Made by a program: the position numbers and the translations under genes. 64,000 bases of DNA from JAWPMT01 sp965227935 (lineage in GTDB: Bacteria > Bacteroidota > Bacteroidia > Cytophagales > Cyclobacteriaceae): NCBI GenBank assembly GCA_965227935.1, contig CBDDGS010000019.1, positions 1,984,001 through 2,048,000 of the forward strand, given 5' to 3'. Positions 37,108 through 46,377 of the stretch are shown here, one piece after another; the first letter of the stretch is position 1, and every line of letters starts with the position of its first letter. Below the pieces are notes generated by a model. That model searched no databases. It worked only from the letters and a program-made list of their open reading frames with translations, and was not told the origin of the DNA.

Positions 37108-38799
37108 CTATAATAAGGGATCTGTGATATTCAATAATTGTATGGCGATGAGGCCCAGCAACCCGACCATCACAACATAATAGATCGTCGGGATGATGGT
37201 TTTCCGCAGGGTATTGCCCTCCTGCCCTAGTAATCCAACCGTGGCCGATGCTGCGACGACATTGTGGATGGCGACCATATTTCCCGCCGCGGCACCTACC
37301 GCCTGTAAGCTGACAATCATGGCACCCGAAATTGACAACCTTTCAGCTACGCCGTATTGGAAGAGGCTGAACATGAGGTTGCTGACGGTGTTGCTGCCGG
37401 CAATAAAAGCACCCAACGCCCCTATCGACGGCGCGAAGAGTGGCCAGATCGCCCCCACGTGCATGGCGACCCACTCGGCCATTGCCAGGGGCATGCTCGA
37501 AATGCCCAAATCATTGGCGCCTGAGTTGATATAGATACGCACCATCGGGACAGTGAAGATCAGGACAAAGCCCGCCCGCAGAATGATCTTTGTGGAGTCC
37601 TTCCAAGCAAGTTTCATGGCGCGGCTCTCCATATTGTGAAGGAAGTAAGTGATGAGGGCCACAAGTATGAGAATCGCTCCGGGCAGATAGAACGGTGCGG
37701 TGGAAGCATTAATGCCTGAGCCAAGGATGTCCGACCAGCTGAACCTGATCCCACCCAGGAAGGCCTTCAAAGGGAGCTGAGAGAGACGCGTCAGCACAAG
37801 AAAGAGCGCAACCAAAACGTACGGCGCCCACGCCTTGGAAAGCGTCATCCGCTTGACGGGTTTGATGTCATCTAAGCGCATTTCCAGCGTGCCCATCCAG
37901 TTGCTGGGCCATTGATCGGCAGATGGAAAGTCCCAATTGCCCTTGGGTAGCAGGAAGCCCCTTTTCGCAGCAAAGGTGACAATGCTTAAGCCTATCAGCG
38001 CACCTAATAGTGATGGGAATTCAGGCCCCAGGAATATTGCAGATAGCACGTAAGGTACTGTAAAGGCCAGTCCACCAAATAAGGCAAAGGGCCATATCGC
38101 CAGCCCTTCTTTCCATGACTTCTTTTCGCCAAAAAATCGGGTCATCATCATGCACATGAACAAAGGCATGATCGTCCCCGTGATCGCGTGAAGTACCGCC
38201 GCACGGCTTGTAATGACCCTCAAGTAATCGGTGAACTCCAACCCATTGGCGGCGAGCTGACTCGTCAGGTCGGGATTTGACAGACCTCCTGTCACCCCTA
38301 CAATGATAGGTGTTCCAACAGCCCCAAAAGTGACGGGTGTGCTTTGTACCATCATCCCGAGCATGATCGCTGCCGCGGCAGGAAAACCCATGGCCAGCAG
38401 CAACGGCGCCGTGATTGCAGCCGGTGTGCCAAAGCCCGCCGCACCTTCAATGAAAGCGCCAAACAACCAAACGATGATCACGACCTGCACCCGCCGATCG
38501 ACACTGATGTCTGCGAAGCCACTACGAATGATCCCGACCGCTCCGGAGTACTTCAGGGTGTTGAGCAGCAGGATCGCACCGAAGATGATGAACAAGATGT
38601 CGAACGTAATGAACAGCCCTTGAAAAGTCGAGGCCAGCATATGCTGAAAGGACACACCCCAAAGTGCGACGGCAATCACAGCGGCCACCACAAATGCCAA
38701 GGGCATGACGCGACCGGCAGACCACTTGAGGCCGATCAGGAAAAATCCAACAAGTGCAATGGGCGCTGCAGCCAGCAGCGCTTGCATGGTTAGGGTCAT
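37108..38799 (-). CDS. L-lactate/glycolate permease (LldP/GlcA family)
   Basis: 563 residues with 12 or more membrane helices and the LctP family signatures: GAFIEGAAGFGTPAAITAPL, QSTPVTFGAVGTPI and, late, GSNTVSNLMFSLFQ with AAAGNMVAIHNVVAA. The family imports lactate and glycolate with protons. As first gene of the operon with a glyoxylate aminotransferase and a 2-hydroxyacid dehydrogenase, glycolate (an algal exudate) is the more likely substrate. Confidence 0.93.
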   Translation of the reverse strand: MTLTMQALLAAAPIALVGFFLIGLKWSAGRVMPLAFVVAAVIAVALWGVSFQHMLASTFQGLFITFDILFIIFGAILLLNTLKYSGAVGIIRSGFADISVDRRVQVVIIVWLFGAFIEGAAGFGTPAAITAPLLLAMGFPAAAAIMLGMMVQSTPVTFGAVGTPIIVGVTGGLSNPDLTSQLAANGLEFTDYLRVITSRAAVLHAITGTIMPLFMCMMMTRFFGEKKSWKEGLAIWPFALFGGLAFTVPYVLSAIFLGPEFPSLLGALIGLSIVTFAAKRGFLLPKGNWDFPSADQWPSNWMGTLEMRLDDIKPVKRMTLSKAWAPYVLVALFLVLTRLSQLPLKAFLGGIRFSWSDILGSGINASTAPFYLPGAILILVALITYFLHNMESRAMKLAWKDSTKIILRAGFVLIFTVPMVRIYINSGANDLGISSMPLAMAEWVAMHVGAIWPLFAPSIGALGAFIAGSNTVSNLMFSLFQYGVAERLSISGAMIVSLQAVGAAAGNMVAIHNVVAASATVGLLGQEGNTLRKTIIPTIYYVVMVGLLGLIAIQLLNITDPLL

Positions 38800-38940
38800 T
38801 GGCTTTGCCAGTAGGTTTTCGTTTTGTATACTACTTCATTCCGGTGGAATTGGCAAACCTGCAGTACCAATCGGCCACAAATGGAATTTCTTCACTAGCT
38901 GAAGGGCAGACATCGAAAGCCCAAAGAGCCCGGGAGTAGC

Positions 38941-41457
38941 TTATTTCGGCGCCCTACCTACAATGGGTGGAACGCTATACCTGGTCGTTCGCTCATCGCT
39001 GATGACACCCGACCAATTTAATCCAAATGCAAAGTCGTAGGTATTGCCATCGCCATCGATATGACATTCCATGTCTCGTGGCACATCTTCGAACTGCGCC
39101 TCCACCGTCTCCATATGTGCAGGCATCTGCATCGGCAACAGACCTGATGGCTCTACCTGGCCGGCTATTACCTCGAGGAATGCCTTTTCGGGCACGGGCG
39201 CCGCTCTGTTTCCTCCGAAGCCTACCAGGATGGCATCGACCTCATTTTCGAATTCACTAAACACCATCGGATTCGATGCATCTACGGCCACAATCACCTT
39301 GTCAATGGCAGATGTCGTCGATAGGACGAGATCCAGGTGATGCTCATTCGTGATAATACCTGTCTCGCCAAAATACGAGCGATTCTCCTTTACGAGCTTG
39401 TCTGTACCACCATCATTTACCTGGATCATATCCCCCCCGAGGGATTCACGGCGTACGAACTCAGAATCAGCAGTGTAAGGGCGGAATTGCAGAGAAATTG
39501 GTCGGTACGTAAAATTCCGGCGTTCCTCTTCTATGTCTCTTGGCGTAGGGGCACTGTTCCTCATTCCGCGAGATTCTGTAAACGTGGGGTTACCGTTTTG
39601 AGGGCTGCTTATCCTCACAATTGCAAAATCACAGGCGGCGATCTCTTCCCTGGAGGCGCGAATGATGTCAGCCGGCAACAGGGTTGGGTTGCCTTCTCGG
39701 TCCGGGGGTCCGGTATAAGTTTCCGCCAGTTGGTCTGTCAGGACATCGTAATACGCCCCAGCTGCTTCGATGCTAAATCCCGGCTCTGCCGATGCCGGAG
39801 TCCTAACCCACCCACCGGTAGCTGCTTTGTAGACTCTGGGGATATATACTTTGGGTTTTTCGCCTCCTTCTGCCACCTTACGTATAACACCGCCCCTGTT
39901 CTTCAACATCACAATAGACTTCAGATGAGCATTGTGACCTGCGGCTTTGTGTTCCGAATTGTTGGGGACTGCCTCCGCGACTTCGAGATGGAGGTATGGA
40001 TTGTCTACAATGGCAATATTGAAGTGGGTTCTCAGTATGCGTTCGGTCGACTTTTTCATGATTTCCTGCATGGTAGCTTCCCCAAGTTGCTCAACGCCCA
40101 GTTTATAGGATTCCATGGCAAGGTCAATATCATTCTGACCTTCCCTACCCTCACCTCCAAAGGCATCAGATCCTGCTGTGAGTATCGCCAACAGTCTTTC
40201 CGCGAATGACAGATCTTCCACACCATAATTCTTGCTGGTGAGGATACCAAAGTCAGTCAGGATATAGCCATCCCATCCATATTCCTGTCTCAATAAGTTG
40301 TTGATCTTAAAAGGGCTATAGCTCGTGCCCAAGCGCTCTCCACCCACAGGAGAACCATCTGCTGCTATACCGATGGAGTAGTTGGTCATAGCTGCCGATA
40401 CCGTCTGAGTTTTCCCAGGCAAGTCCATACAGGCAAGAAAAGGCAGGGTGTGCGTATAAAACTGCCCACCGGGAAAGACATTGTAAGCACCATCCCTTGT
40501 ATGGGATTCGCGGCCACCTTCTGCCGCGCCATCGCCAGGAAAGTGCTTCATCTGGTTGTTCACGCTATGCTGGCCCCAGCCCATGTCATTTCCCTCGTCA
40601 TCGTAGGTGGATTGCCAACCATTGATAATGGCCTGGGCCATATCCGTCGAGAGCGCAGGATCTTCACCAAATGTTCCAGGAATACGTTTCCACCGCGGTT
40701 CGGTAGCAAGGTCCATTTGTGTGGCAACTTGCATCGAGATCCCCATAGCACGCCATTCTTTTGACATCATGCGGCCGTATTGGGCGCCGATTTCAGGGTC
40801 AAAGGTGGCCGAGAGACCGAGGTTACTCGGCCAGCTGGAAACATCCCCTTTTCGGGGATCATCGATCCAAACTGCCGGTATACAGACAATATTATCAAGG
40901 CCTTCGATGTACTGCTGGACCATGTTATTCCAATTGACTTTGGTCCTCGCATCGGCGGTCCCACCACGGGGGGCGCGCAGTTGTCTGTAACCAAGATCCA
41001 GTGAGTTCTTAATGATGGTGTCGAGGCTGTCGGGATTGACTCTCCAACTCCCAAAGGGATTCATCTTCATGCCCATCATCTGCTCAATGGGAATCTCCTC
41101 CACCATGGCCCCAGCCCGCGTCTCGAAGTCCACACGCCAATCTTCAAACTGATCGAGCTGGTTGTTCCGGTTGAGGTCTTTGAACGCGAAACCGTCCACT
41201 TGGATGATCTGAAGACCCGACTCCTTCGAATAACCCAATGTTGCGCCCCCTTGATTGGTAACCTTGGTCCACCCATCTGGCGTTTGAACCTCCTCCCACT
41301 TTACCGAACCCGAACCGAGGGAGTCAGGTTCTACGGGATAATCGACTGTCGTACTGCAAGAAGAAAAGATGGCAGCGACAGCAGTCGCCCATATGAGGTC
41401 AAGTAAAATTCCTATCGCTGACTTGGTGCGTCGACGTGCGTCCATTGGCTCCTCCAT
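38941..41457 (-). CDS. Glycoside hydrolase family 3 lipoprotein
   Basis: 838 residues, lipobox IFSSC at Cys34. The GH3 N-terminal barrel contains SATFDPEIGAQYGRMMSKEW, KHFPGDGAAEGGRESH, and the nucleophile Asp in GYILTDFG (about residue 395). The C-terminal (alpha/beta)6 sandwich follows. GH3 exported enzymes release glucose or xylose from beta-linked oligosaccharides. The long opposite-strand open frame inside it is a shadow. It could process products of the GH16 enzyme, but the two genes are far apart. Confidence 0.92.
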   Translation of the reverse strand: MEEPMDARRRTKSAIGILLDLIWATAVAAIFSSCSTTVDYPVEPDSLGSGSVKWEEVQTPDGWTKVTNQGGATLGYSKESGLQIIQVDGFAFKDLNRNNQLDQFEDWRVDFETRAGAMVEEIPIEQMMGMKMNPFGSWRVNPDSLDTIIKNSLDLGYRQLRAPRGGTADARTKVNWNNMVQQYIEGLDNIVCIPAVWIDDPRKGDVSSWPSNLGLSATFDPEIGAQYGRMMSKEWRAMGISMQVATQMDLATEPRWKRIPGTFGEDPALSTDMAQAIINGWQSTYDDEGNDMGWGQHSVNNQMKHFPGDGAAEGGRESHTRDGAYNVFPGGQFYTHTLPFLACMDLPGKTQTVSAAMTNYSIGIAADGSPVGGERLGTSYSPFKINNLLRQEYGWDGYILTDFGILTSKNYGVEDLSFAERLLAILTAGSDAFGGEGREGQNDIDLAMESYKLGVEQLGEATMQEIMKKSTERILRTHFNIAIVDNPYLHLEVAEAVPNNSEHKAAGHNAHLKSIVMLKNRGGVIRKVAEGGEKPKVYIPRVYKAATGGWVRTPASAEPGFSIEAAGAYYDVLTDQLAETYTGPPDREGNPTLLPADIIRASREEIAACDFAIVRISSPQNGNPTFTESRGMRNSAPTPRDIEEERRNFTYRPISLQFRPYTADSEFVRRESLGGDMIQVNDGGTDKLVKENRSYFGETGIITNEHHLDLVLSTTSAIDKVIVAVDASNPMVFSEFENEVDAILVGFGGNRAAPVPEKAFLEVIAGQVEPSGLLPMQMPAHMETVEAQFEDVPRDMECHIDGDGNTYDFAFGLNWSGVISDERTTRYSVPPIVGRAPK

Positions 41458-41571
41458 TTTTTCGGAATATAATGTCAGAATATGAAGAGAAACTGAGCAT
41501 GGAACAAAATTGAAATAGCGCTTGGTACAGGCCGGGCTGCCAAACTACCAATCCCTCACAGCAAGCAACGG

Positions 41572-41597
41572 TAAGCCAGGGGCTATGCCCCTACCGC
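41572..41597. terminator. Hairpin downstream of the response-regulator/flavoprotein gene
   Basis: The 170-bp spacer between two minus-strand genes holds AAGC-N3-GGGGC / TAT / GCCCC-N4-GCTT, a compact stem 30-55 bp beyond the upstream gene's stop. It may terminate the kinase operon, or be a small palindromic repeat. Confidence 0.4.
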
Positions 41598-41626
41598 TTT
41601 CAAGAGTTTTCCTTAGGGCCGAATCG

Positions 41627-43288
41627 CTAAACAGTCTTCAGGTATTCATGCACAAATGAAACCGTGACAGACCCTTGCCCTACTGCCGAGGCCACTCGCC
41701 TCACTACGCCGGCCCTCACATCGCCGGCAGCAAATATGCCTGGGACGCTGGTTTCGTTGAGGAAGGGGTCTCTCTCCAACCTCCAGCCCCTGGGGCGGCC
41801 TTCACCGGTTGTGAGGTCCGGGCCGGTGAGAATAAAACCGTTCCGGTCGCAGGCGATCACCTCCTGAAAGGCGTCCGTATGTGCCCGCGCACCAATGAAT
41901 ATAAATACGGCTGCAGCAGGGAACTGACGCTCTTCTTTGGTTTCACTGTTATACACTGTCACCGATTCGAGCGATTTATCTCCGTGTACCTCCCTGATCT
42001 CTGTCCTAGGCCTCACCTCGATGTTCTCGGTACTCATGATTTGATCTATGAGGTATTGAGACATCCCTTTTTGTAAAGATTCACCTCTGATCAACATGGT
42101 CACCTTTGCCGCATACCGCGAAAGGAACATAGCTCCCTGACCCGCCGAATTGGCTCCTCCGATAACGAAGACGTGGTCTCCTGCCAATTCTGCGGCCTCA
42201 CTGACTGCGGCTCCGTAGTAGACACCAGACCCCGAAAGACGATTGATATTGGGAACATCCAGTTTCCGCAGTGTTACACCTGTGGCCAATATCAGCGCCT
42301 TGCAAGTCAGTTCTGTTCCATCCTGTAGCATCACCGTACGATAAGGGTCCTCCCTTTTGATACTGACCACCTTTTGAGCGGTGAGTATCTCCGCTCCCAA
42401 ACGCCGCGCCTGGAGCGTTGCCCGGTTGGCCAGGTCCATGCCACTCACACCCGCAGGGAATCCAAGGTAATTCTCTATCCGCGAACTGGTCCCAGCCTGA
42501 CCTCCTGTTGCTTCTTCATCTATCAGCAAGGTGTGCAGTCCCTCTGAAGCTCCGTAGACGGCTGCGGCCAATCCCGCGGGTCCAGCGCCAACGATCACCA
42601 GGTCATAGTTCATCGCATTGGCCTCTGTCTGCAAACCACAAGCCTGTGCCAGTTCCTTCATATCAGGGGCAAGGAGCGATGTGCCATCAGGAAAAAAAAC
42701 AAGGGGCAATCGACCGTCTGGATTCTCAACACTCCTTGCCAGGGCCACACCTTCGGCATTCTTTTCCAAATTCAACCACTGATAAGATATCCGGTTGCGC
42801 GCCAGGAAGTCCTTTGTCTCATGGCACTTCGCCGACCATTGCGTGCCCACCACCCGGATGCCCTCATACGGGGGAATGTTCTGTGACTGCCAATCCTCCA
42901 AAAGATCATCCAGGATCGGATACATGTGCTGCTCCGGCGGACTCCAGGGCTTCAGAAGGTAGTAGTCCAGGCCAATGTCATTGATGCTTGCAATCGCCGC
43001 ATCAGTATCAGCGTATGCGGTTAGCAATACCTTTTTCGCCTTCGGGTAGTATGGAATGGCTTCTGATAGAAATTCGGTGCCGTTCATTTGCGGCATGCGG
43101 TGATCCACAAGCAACAGCGCAACTTCGTCACCTCTTTGCTTCAGCTTTTTGACAATCTCCAAGCCCTCTCCTCCGGAATTGGCCTTGATGATGGAATAGT
43201 CGGCGTGAAAATGATCTCTTAGATCGCGCTCGATGGCTTTCAGAACCTGTGGTTCATCGTCAATTGTAAGTAGTATTGGTTTGCCCAT
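41627..43288 (-). CDS. Response regulator fused to a glutaredoxin-like and a thioredoxin-reductase-like flavoprotein domain
   Basis: 553 residues. Residues 1-125 are a receiver: D10/D11, phospho-acceptor D62 in LLVDHRMP, T90 and K113. Residues ~140-220 look like a glutaredoxin-type fold with a single Cys, C155 (QWSAKCHE). Residues ~228-553 are a pyridine-nucleotide-disulfide oxidoreductase (GAGPAG 234-239; FVIGGANSAGQGA; GIFAAGDVR). The CATC redox disulfide of true thioredoxin reductase is replaced: GVYYGAAVSEAA puts G359 and V362 at the cysteine positions. So phosphorylation may control a flavin enzyme rather than DNA. The cognate kinase gene is 17 bp upstream. Confidence 0.88.
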   Translation of the reverse strand: MGKPILLTIDDEPQVLKAIERDLRDHFHADYSIIKANSGGEGLEIVKKLKQRGDEVALLLVDHRMPQMNGTEFLSEAIPYYPKAKKVLLTAYADTDAAIASINDIGLDYYLLKPWSPPEQHMYPILDDLLEDWQSQNIPPYEGIRVVGTQWSAKCHETKDFLARNRISYQWLNLEKNAEGVALARSVENPDGRLPLVFFPDGTSLLAPDMKELAQACGLQTEANAMNYDLVIVGAGPAGLAAAVYGASEGLHTLLIDEEATGGQAGTSSRIENYLGFPAGVSGMDLANRATLQARRLGAEILTAQKVVSIKREDPYRTVMLQDGTELTCKALILATGVTLRKLDVPNINRLSGSGVYYGAAVSEAAELAGDHVFVIGGANSAGQGAMFLSRYAAKVTMLIRGESLQKGMSQYLIDQIMSTENIEVRPRTEIREVHGDKSLESVTVYNSETKEERQFPAAAVFIFIGARAHTDAFQEVIACDRNGFILTGPDLTTGEGRPRGWRLERDPFLNETSVPGIFAAGDVRAGVVRRVASAVGQGSVTVSFVHEYLKTV

Positions 43289-43305
43289 GGACGAATTGGA
43301 ATGGC

Positions 43306-44931
43306 TCAGCTTGCCACCTCGCTTGTTTCATTGGTTTGTTGGATTGGCAATTCCACCCGAAATACGGTCTCTCCAGGTTTGGACTTAACGGTGATCATGC
43401 CTCCATGCTTCGCCGCAATGATATTATACGAAATGTGCAATCCCAAGCCAGTTCCTTTTCCCTGCTCTTTGGTTGTATAGAAGGGATCGAAAATGTGCTG
43501 CTCGACATCGTCAGGAATTCCTCTTCCCGTGTCTTTTATCTCTACAAAAACGCTGTCCTTCTTGCGCCAGGTCCTTAGAAATATCTCGCCGTGTCCCTGC
43601 ATTGCATCCACCGCGTTGTCGATCAGGTTGGTCCATACCTGGTTCAATTCACTGCCGTAGCCCATGATTTCCGGCAAGTCTTTGGCAAAGTCCTTATGCA
43701 CGGTCACATCATGTTTCAACTTGCTCCGAAGCATGATCAACGTGTTGTCGAGCCCCTCATTCACATTTATGTATTGTACAGGCGATTGATCCATGTAGGT
43801 ATAGGCCTTCAGGGCCTTGATGATCTCAGATATTCGCTGCGTCCCTTCACAGATCTCTTCCAATAGGTCGTTGGTAATGTGTAAGTGGTAAAGAACGGGG
43901 AGCATCGATCTCATCTTCTCCGGACCGAACTGTTCAAGACCGATTTTCAAGTCCTGCTTATCCAGACCAATGTTGACAAGCTCAGGGGCTATCTCCCACG
44001 AATTTTCTACATTCAACTCCTCCAGGCTTGCCTCCATTTCACGTTCCAGGTCACTTCTGACCAGTGGATCCATCTCCTCCTTCGTTCGGGCAGGATCGAC
44101 ATAGCTATTGATGTATTTGGCGGCCATTTCCAACTCGTTTTCGGATAAGGATATGATCCCCAACTCGTATTGGGACTTATTCAGGTTGGGAATGGCTTTC
44201 TGAAGACGGGCCGCACCACGCTCCACCGCTGCCGACGGGTTATTCAGTTCATGAGCTACACCCGCACTGAGCCGGCCAAGAGTAGCTAGCTTCTCGTTTT
44301 GCCTCAGCAACAATTCCTGCTCGTAATTGGTACGCTCGAGGTCCCGGTTCTTGAGGATGAGCGCCAGCATACGTTCTTTCGCAGTGTGGAGAAATAGAAA
44401 TGTCAGGAAAATCACTGTAAAAGATGCACCCAAGTTGATCACATAGAACAGGGCCTTGGTCCCATGAGGTAAGTCAAAAGCATTCCCAAAGAGATTGGGT
44501 TCGAAGACCATCGATATGATCAGTAGGCAAAACCAAAGAGCCATAAAGAGAATGGCCTGTGACCTGTTCAGGAACATCACTGCTGCTGTGGGACCCAAGA
44601 AACTCCAGGCAAACACCATCCCAGACTGATCAATACTACCGATGCTCCACTGAATCAACGAAGTCACCCACATGATACATAGTATCTGCGCATAGATCAA
44701 GATATGGTACCTCCGGAGAACGTGGGCGACGAGCGCTGCGGGACCGACGATGCCAACAAATAGTAGCGGAAGCATGGTTATAAAACTGGCACCAAAGACG
44801 TTGTAGTACAACAGCGACCACAATAAGCCGCATATGCTACAGCTGACTGACACGAAGAAAGCCAGAGACTTCATCAAGGTCGTCTCCTCGCTATCACCTT
44901 CCTGTCTCGCAAATCCTTGGAATAATCGCAT
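43306..44931 (-). CDS. Membrane sensor histidine kinase
   Basis: 541 residues. About six helices occupy residues 20-185, then a coiled-coil linker (RDLERTNYEQELLLRQNEK). The dimerization helix carries H227 in AGVAHELNNPSAA. An unusually long segment separates it from the ATPase, where the N, G1 and G2 boxes read LIDNAVDAMQ, DTGRGIPDD and GTGLGLHISY. It is an inner-membrane kinase. It is directly upstream (17 bp) of the receiver-flavoprotein gene, its probable partner, and redox sensing is inferred from that partner. Confidence 0.9.
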   Translation of the reverse strand: MRLFQGFARQEGDSEETTLMKSLAFFVSVSCSICGLLWSLLYYNVFGASFITMLPLLFVGIVGPAALVAHVLRRYHILIYAQILCIMWVTSLIQWSIGSIDQSGMVFAWSFLGPTAAVMFLNRSQAILFMALWFCLLIISMVFEPNLFGNAFDLPHGTKALFYVINLGASFTVIFLTFLFLHTAKERMLALILKNRDLERTNYEQELLLRQNEKLATLGRLSAGVAHELNNPSAAVERGAARLQKAIPNLNKSQYELGIISLSENELEMAAKYINSYVDPARTKEEMDPLVRSDLEREMEASLEELNVENSWEIAPELVNIGLDKQDLKIGLEQFGPEKMRSMLPVLYHLHITNDLLEEICEGTQRISEIIKALKAYTYMDQSPVQYINVNEGLDNTLIMLRSKLKHDVTVHKDFAKDLPEIMGYGSELNQVWTNLIDNAVDAMQGHGEIFLRTWRKKDSVFVEIKDTGRGIPDDVEQHIFDPFYTTKEQGKGTGLGLHISYNIIAAKHGGMITVKSKPGETVFRVELPIQQTNETSEVAS

Positions 44932-45130
44932 AGTTTTTCATTTTGGATAACGTACTGAGTTCCCAGCCCAGAGATCGTCGAAAAACTAAACAATTGAGAT
45001 CTTTCCAGCATCGTTACCAAGATAAGATTGGGCTAAAGGCAGAAATGATGCCCAGGATGGACACGTTCCACGCTCAGGATACTTGACAAAATGGACGTAC
45101 ATTCGAGGCCATCCCTACGACGAAACGTAA

Positions 45131-46264
45131 ATGGAGTTGGTCATCACAACACTGATTTGGGCTGCCGTAATCCAGGGGCTACTCCTCGGGATGGCGTTCA
45201 TTGCAGCCAGGAAGCGCCAAAGCTTCGCCAACCGGCTGCTCGGGTTCTTTCTGATCTCCTTTGTCTTTCAGGCGCTCTCGGACCTATTGCCCTTCAATGA
45301 AATAGGCAGCTATTCCCTGTCAGGTTACTTCACACTGCCTGAGGTGAAATGGCTACTACCGGTGCTTTTCCTTCACTATGTCCTGGTAAAAGTCGGGCGG
45401 TCATCCGCCTATAGATGGTTCCTCTACTTCCACTATGGATTGGCCTTCAGCCTCATCAGCCTCACGTTGATCAATGTACTATTGGTGATCATCAAGGGGC
45501 TGACTTTGATGGACGTTTTCAGCTGGCAACTTCTGGAAAACTTCTATATGACGTTGCAATACTATGCCTTCCTGCTGACGGTCGTATCATTTGGCCTCGC
45601 CCTTCGAGAGACCTGGCGGTATCGCCAGTTGGTGCGAAACGAATACAGCGACCTGGTCATGATGGACATCAACTGGCTTTGGCAGTTCATTTTCGTCATT
45701 GCACCGATCATCGTTTTCTGGGGTGCCGAACTCCTGCGCATAGCTCGGGGCGGCATGGGCCAATCCGAACTTACGATCGTCGCCTTCATCTTCATCTCCG
45801 TCTTCAACTATTTCGTGAGTTTCAAGGCCTTCACGCAACAAACCCTGTTTGACCGCCCGGCTGATGCTGAAAAGGCCGCCGCTTCCGAGCCGGTCATCAG
45901 CAACGAAAGCAAACCAGCTGTAGACAGCGAGATCGGCGACCAGATTGTCGCGGCCATGGTTGAGCATGCCTATTTCCTGAATCAAAACCTGACCCTCCAT
46001 GATTTTGCGCGGGAGATCGACGTGTCACCCCGCATCATATCGACGTACCTGAATCAGACGTTGGAGTCCAATTTCAACGAGTGGGTCAACAACTTCCGGG
46101 TGGACCACGCCATGGCCAGTCTCCAGGACAAAGGCAAGGAGCACTATTCCATAGAGGGGATCGGTGCCGACGCCGGATTTAAGTCCCGATCAGCCATGTA
46201 CATGGCCTTCAAAAAGAAGACCGGACACACGCCTGGGCACTTTAAGAAGGAATTGATGTCCTGA
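45131..46264 (+). CDS. Membrane-anchored AraC-family regulator
   Basis: 377 residues with about seven hydrophobic helices in the first 240 (MELVITTLIWAAVIQGLLLG start; ILFHY-like core), then an AraC HTH pair (LTLHDFAREIDVSPRIISTY; IGADAGFKSRSAMYMAFKKK with TGHTPGHF). Same design as the regulator at 13.2 kb. It precedes the serine hydrolase/alpha-beta hydrolase pair on the same strand, which are plausible targets. Confidence 0.9.
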   Translation: MELVITTLIWAAVIQGLLLGMAFIAARKRQSFANRLLGFFLISFVFQALSDLLPFNEIGSYSLSGYFTLPEVKWLLPVLFLHYVLVKVGRSSAYRWFLYFHYGLAFSLISLTLINVLLVIIKGLTLMDVFSWQLLENFYMTLQYYAFLLTVVSFGLALRETWRYRQLVRNEYSDLVMMDINWLWQFIFVIAPIIVFWGAELLRIARGGMGQSELTIVAFIFISVFNYFVSFKAFTQQTLFDRPADAEKAAASEPVISNESKPAVDSEIGDQIVAAMVEHAYFLNQNLTLHDFAREIDVSPRIISTYLNQTLESNFNEWVNNFRVDHAMASLQDKGKEHYSIEGIGADAGFKSRSAMYMAFKKKTGHTPGHFKKELMS

Positions 46265-46377
46265 TTTCAGTATCTGGGACACCCACGACTGCGGAACGTG
46301 CAACTTCCCTTCGCCACTTGGGTATTTGAAATAAAGCGCCAGCAACACGGCGTGTCACAAACTCAAGAAATGCAGTC

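Noticed and set aside
39337..40209. 290-codon plus-strand frame
   Set aside because: It lies fully antisense to the GH3 gene, whose frame has all expected motifs. The composition (Cys, Phe and Arg rich) is typical of a shadow frame.
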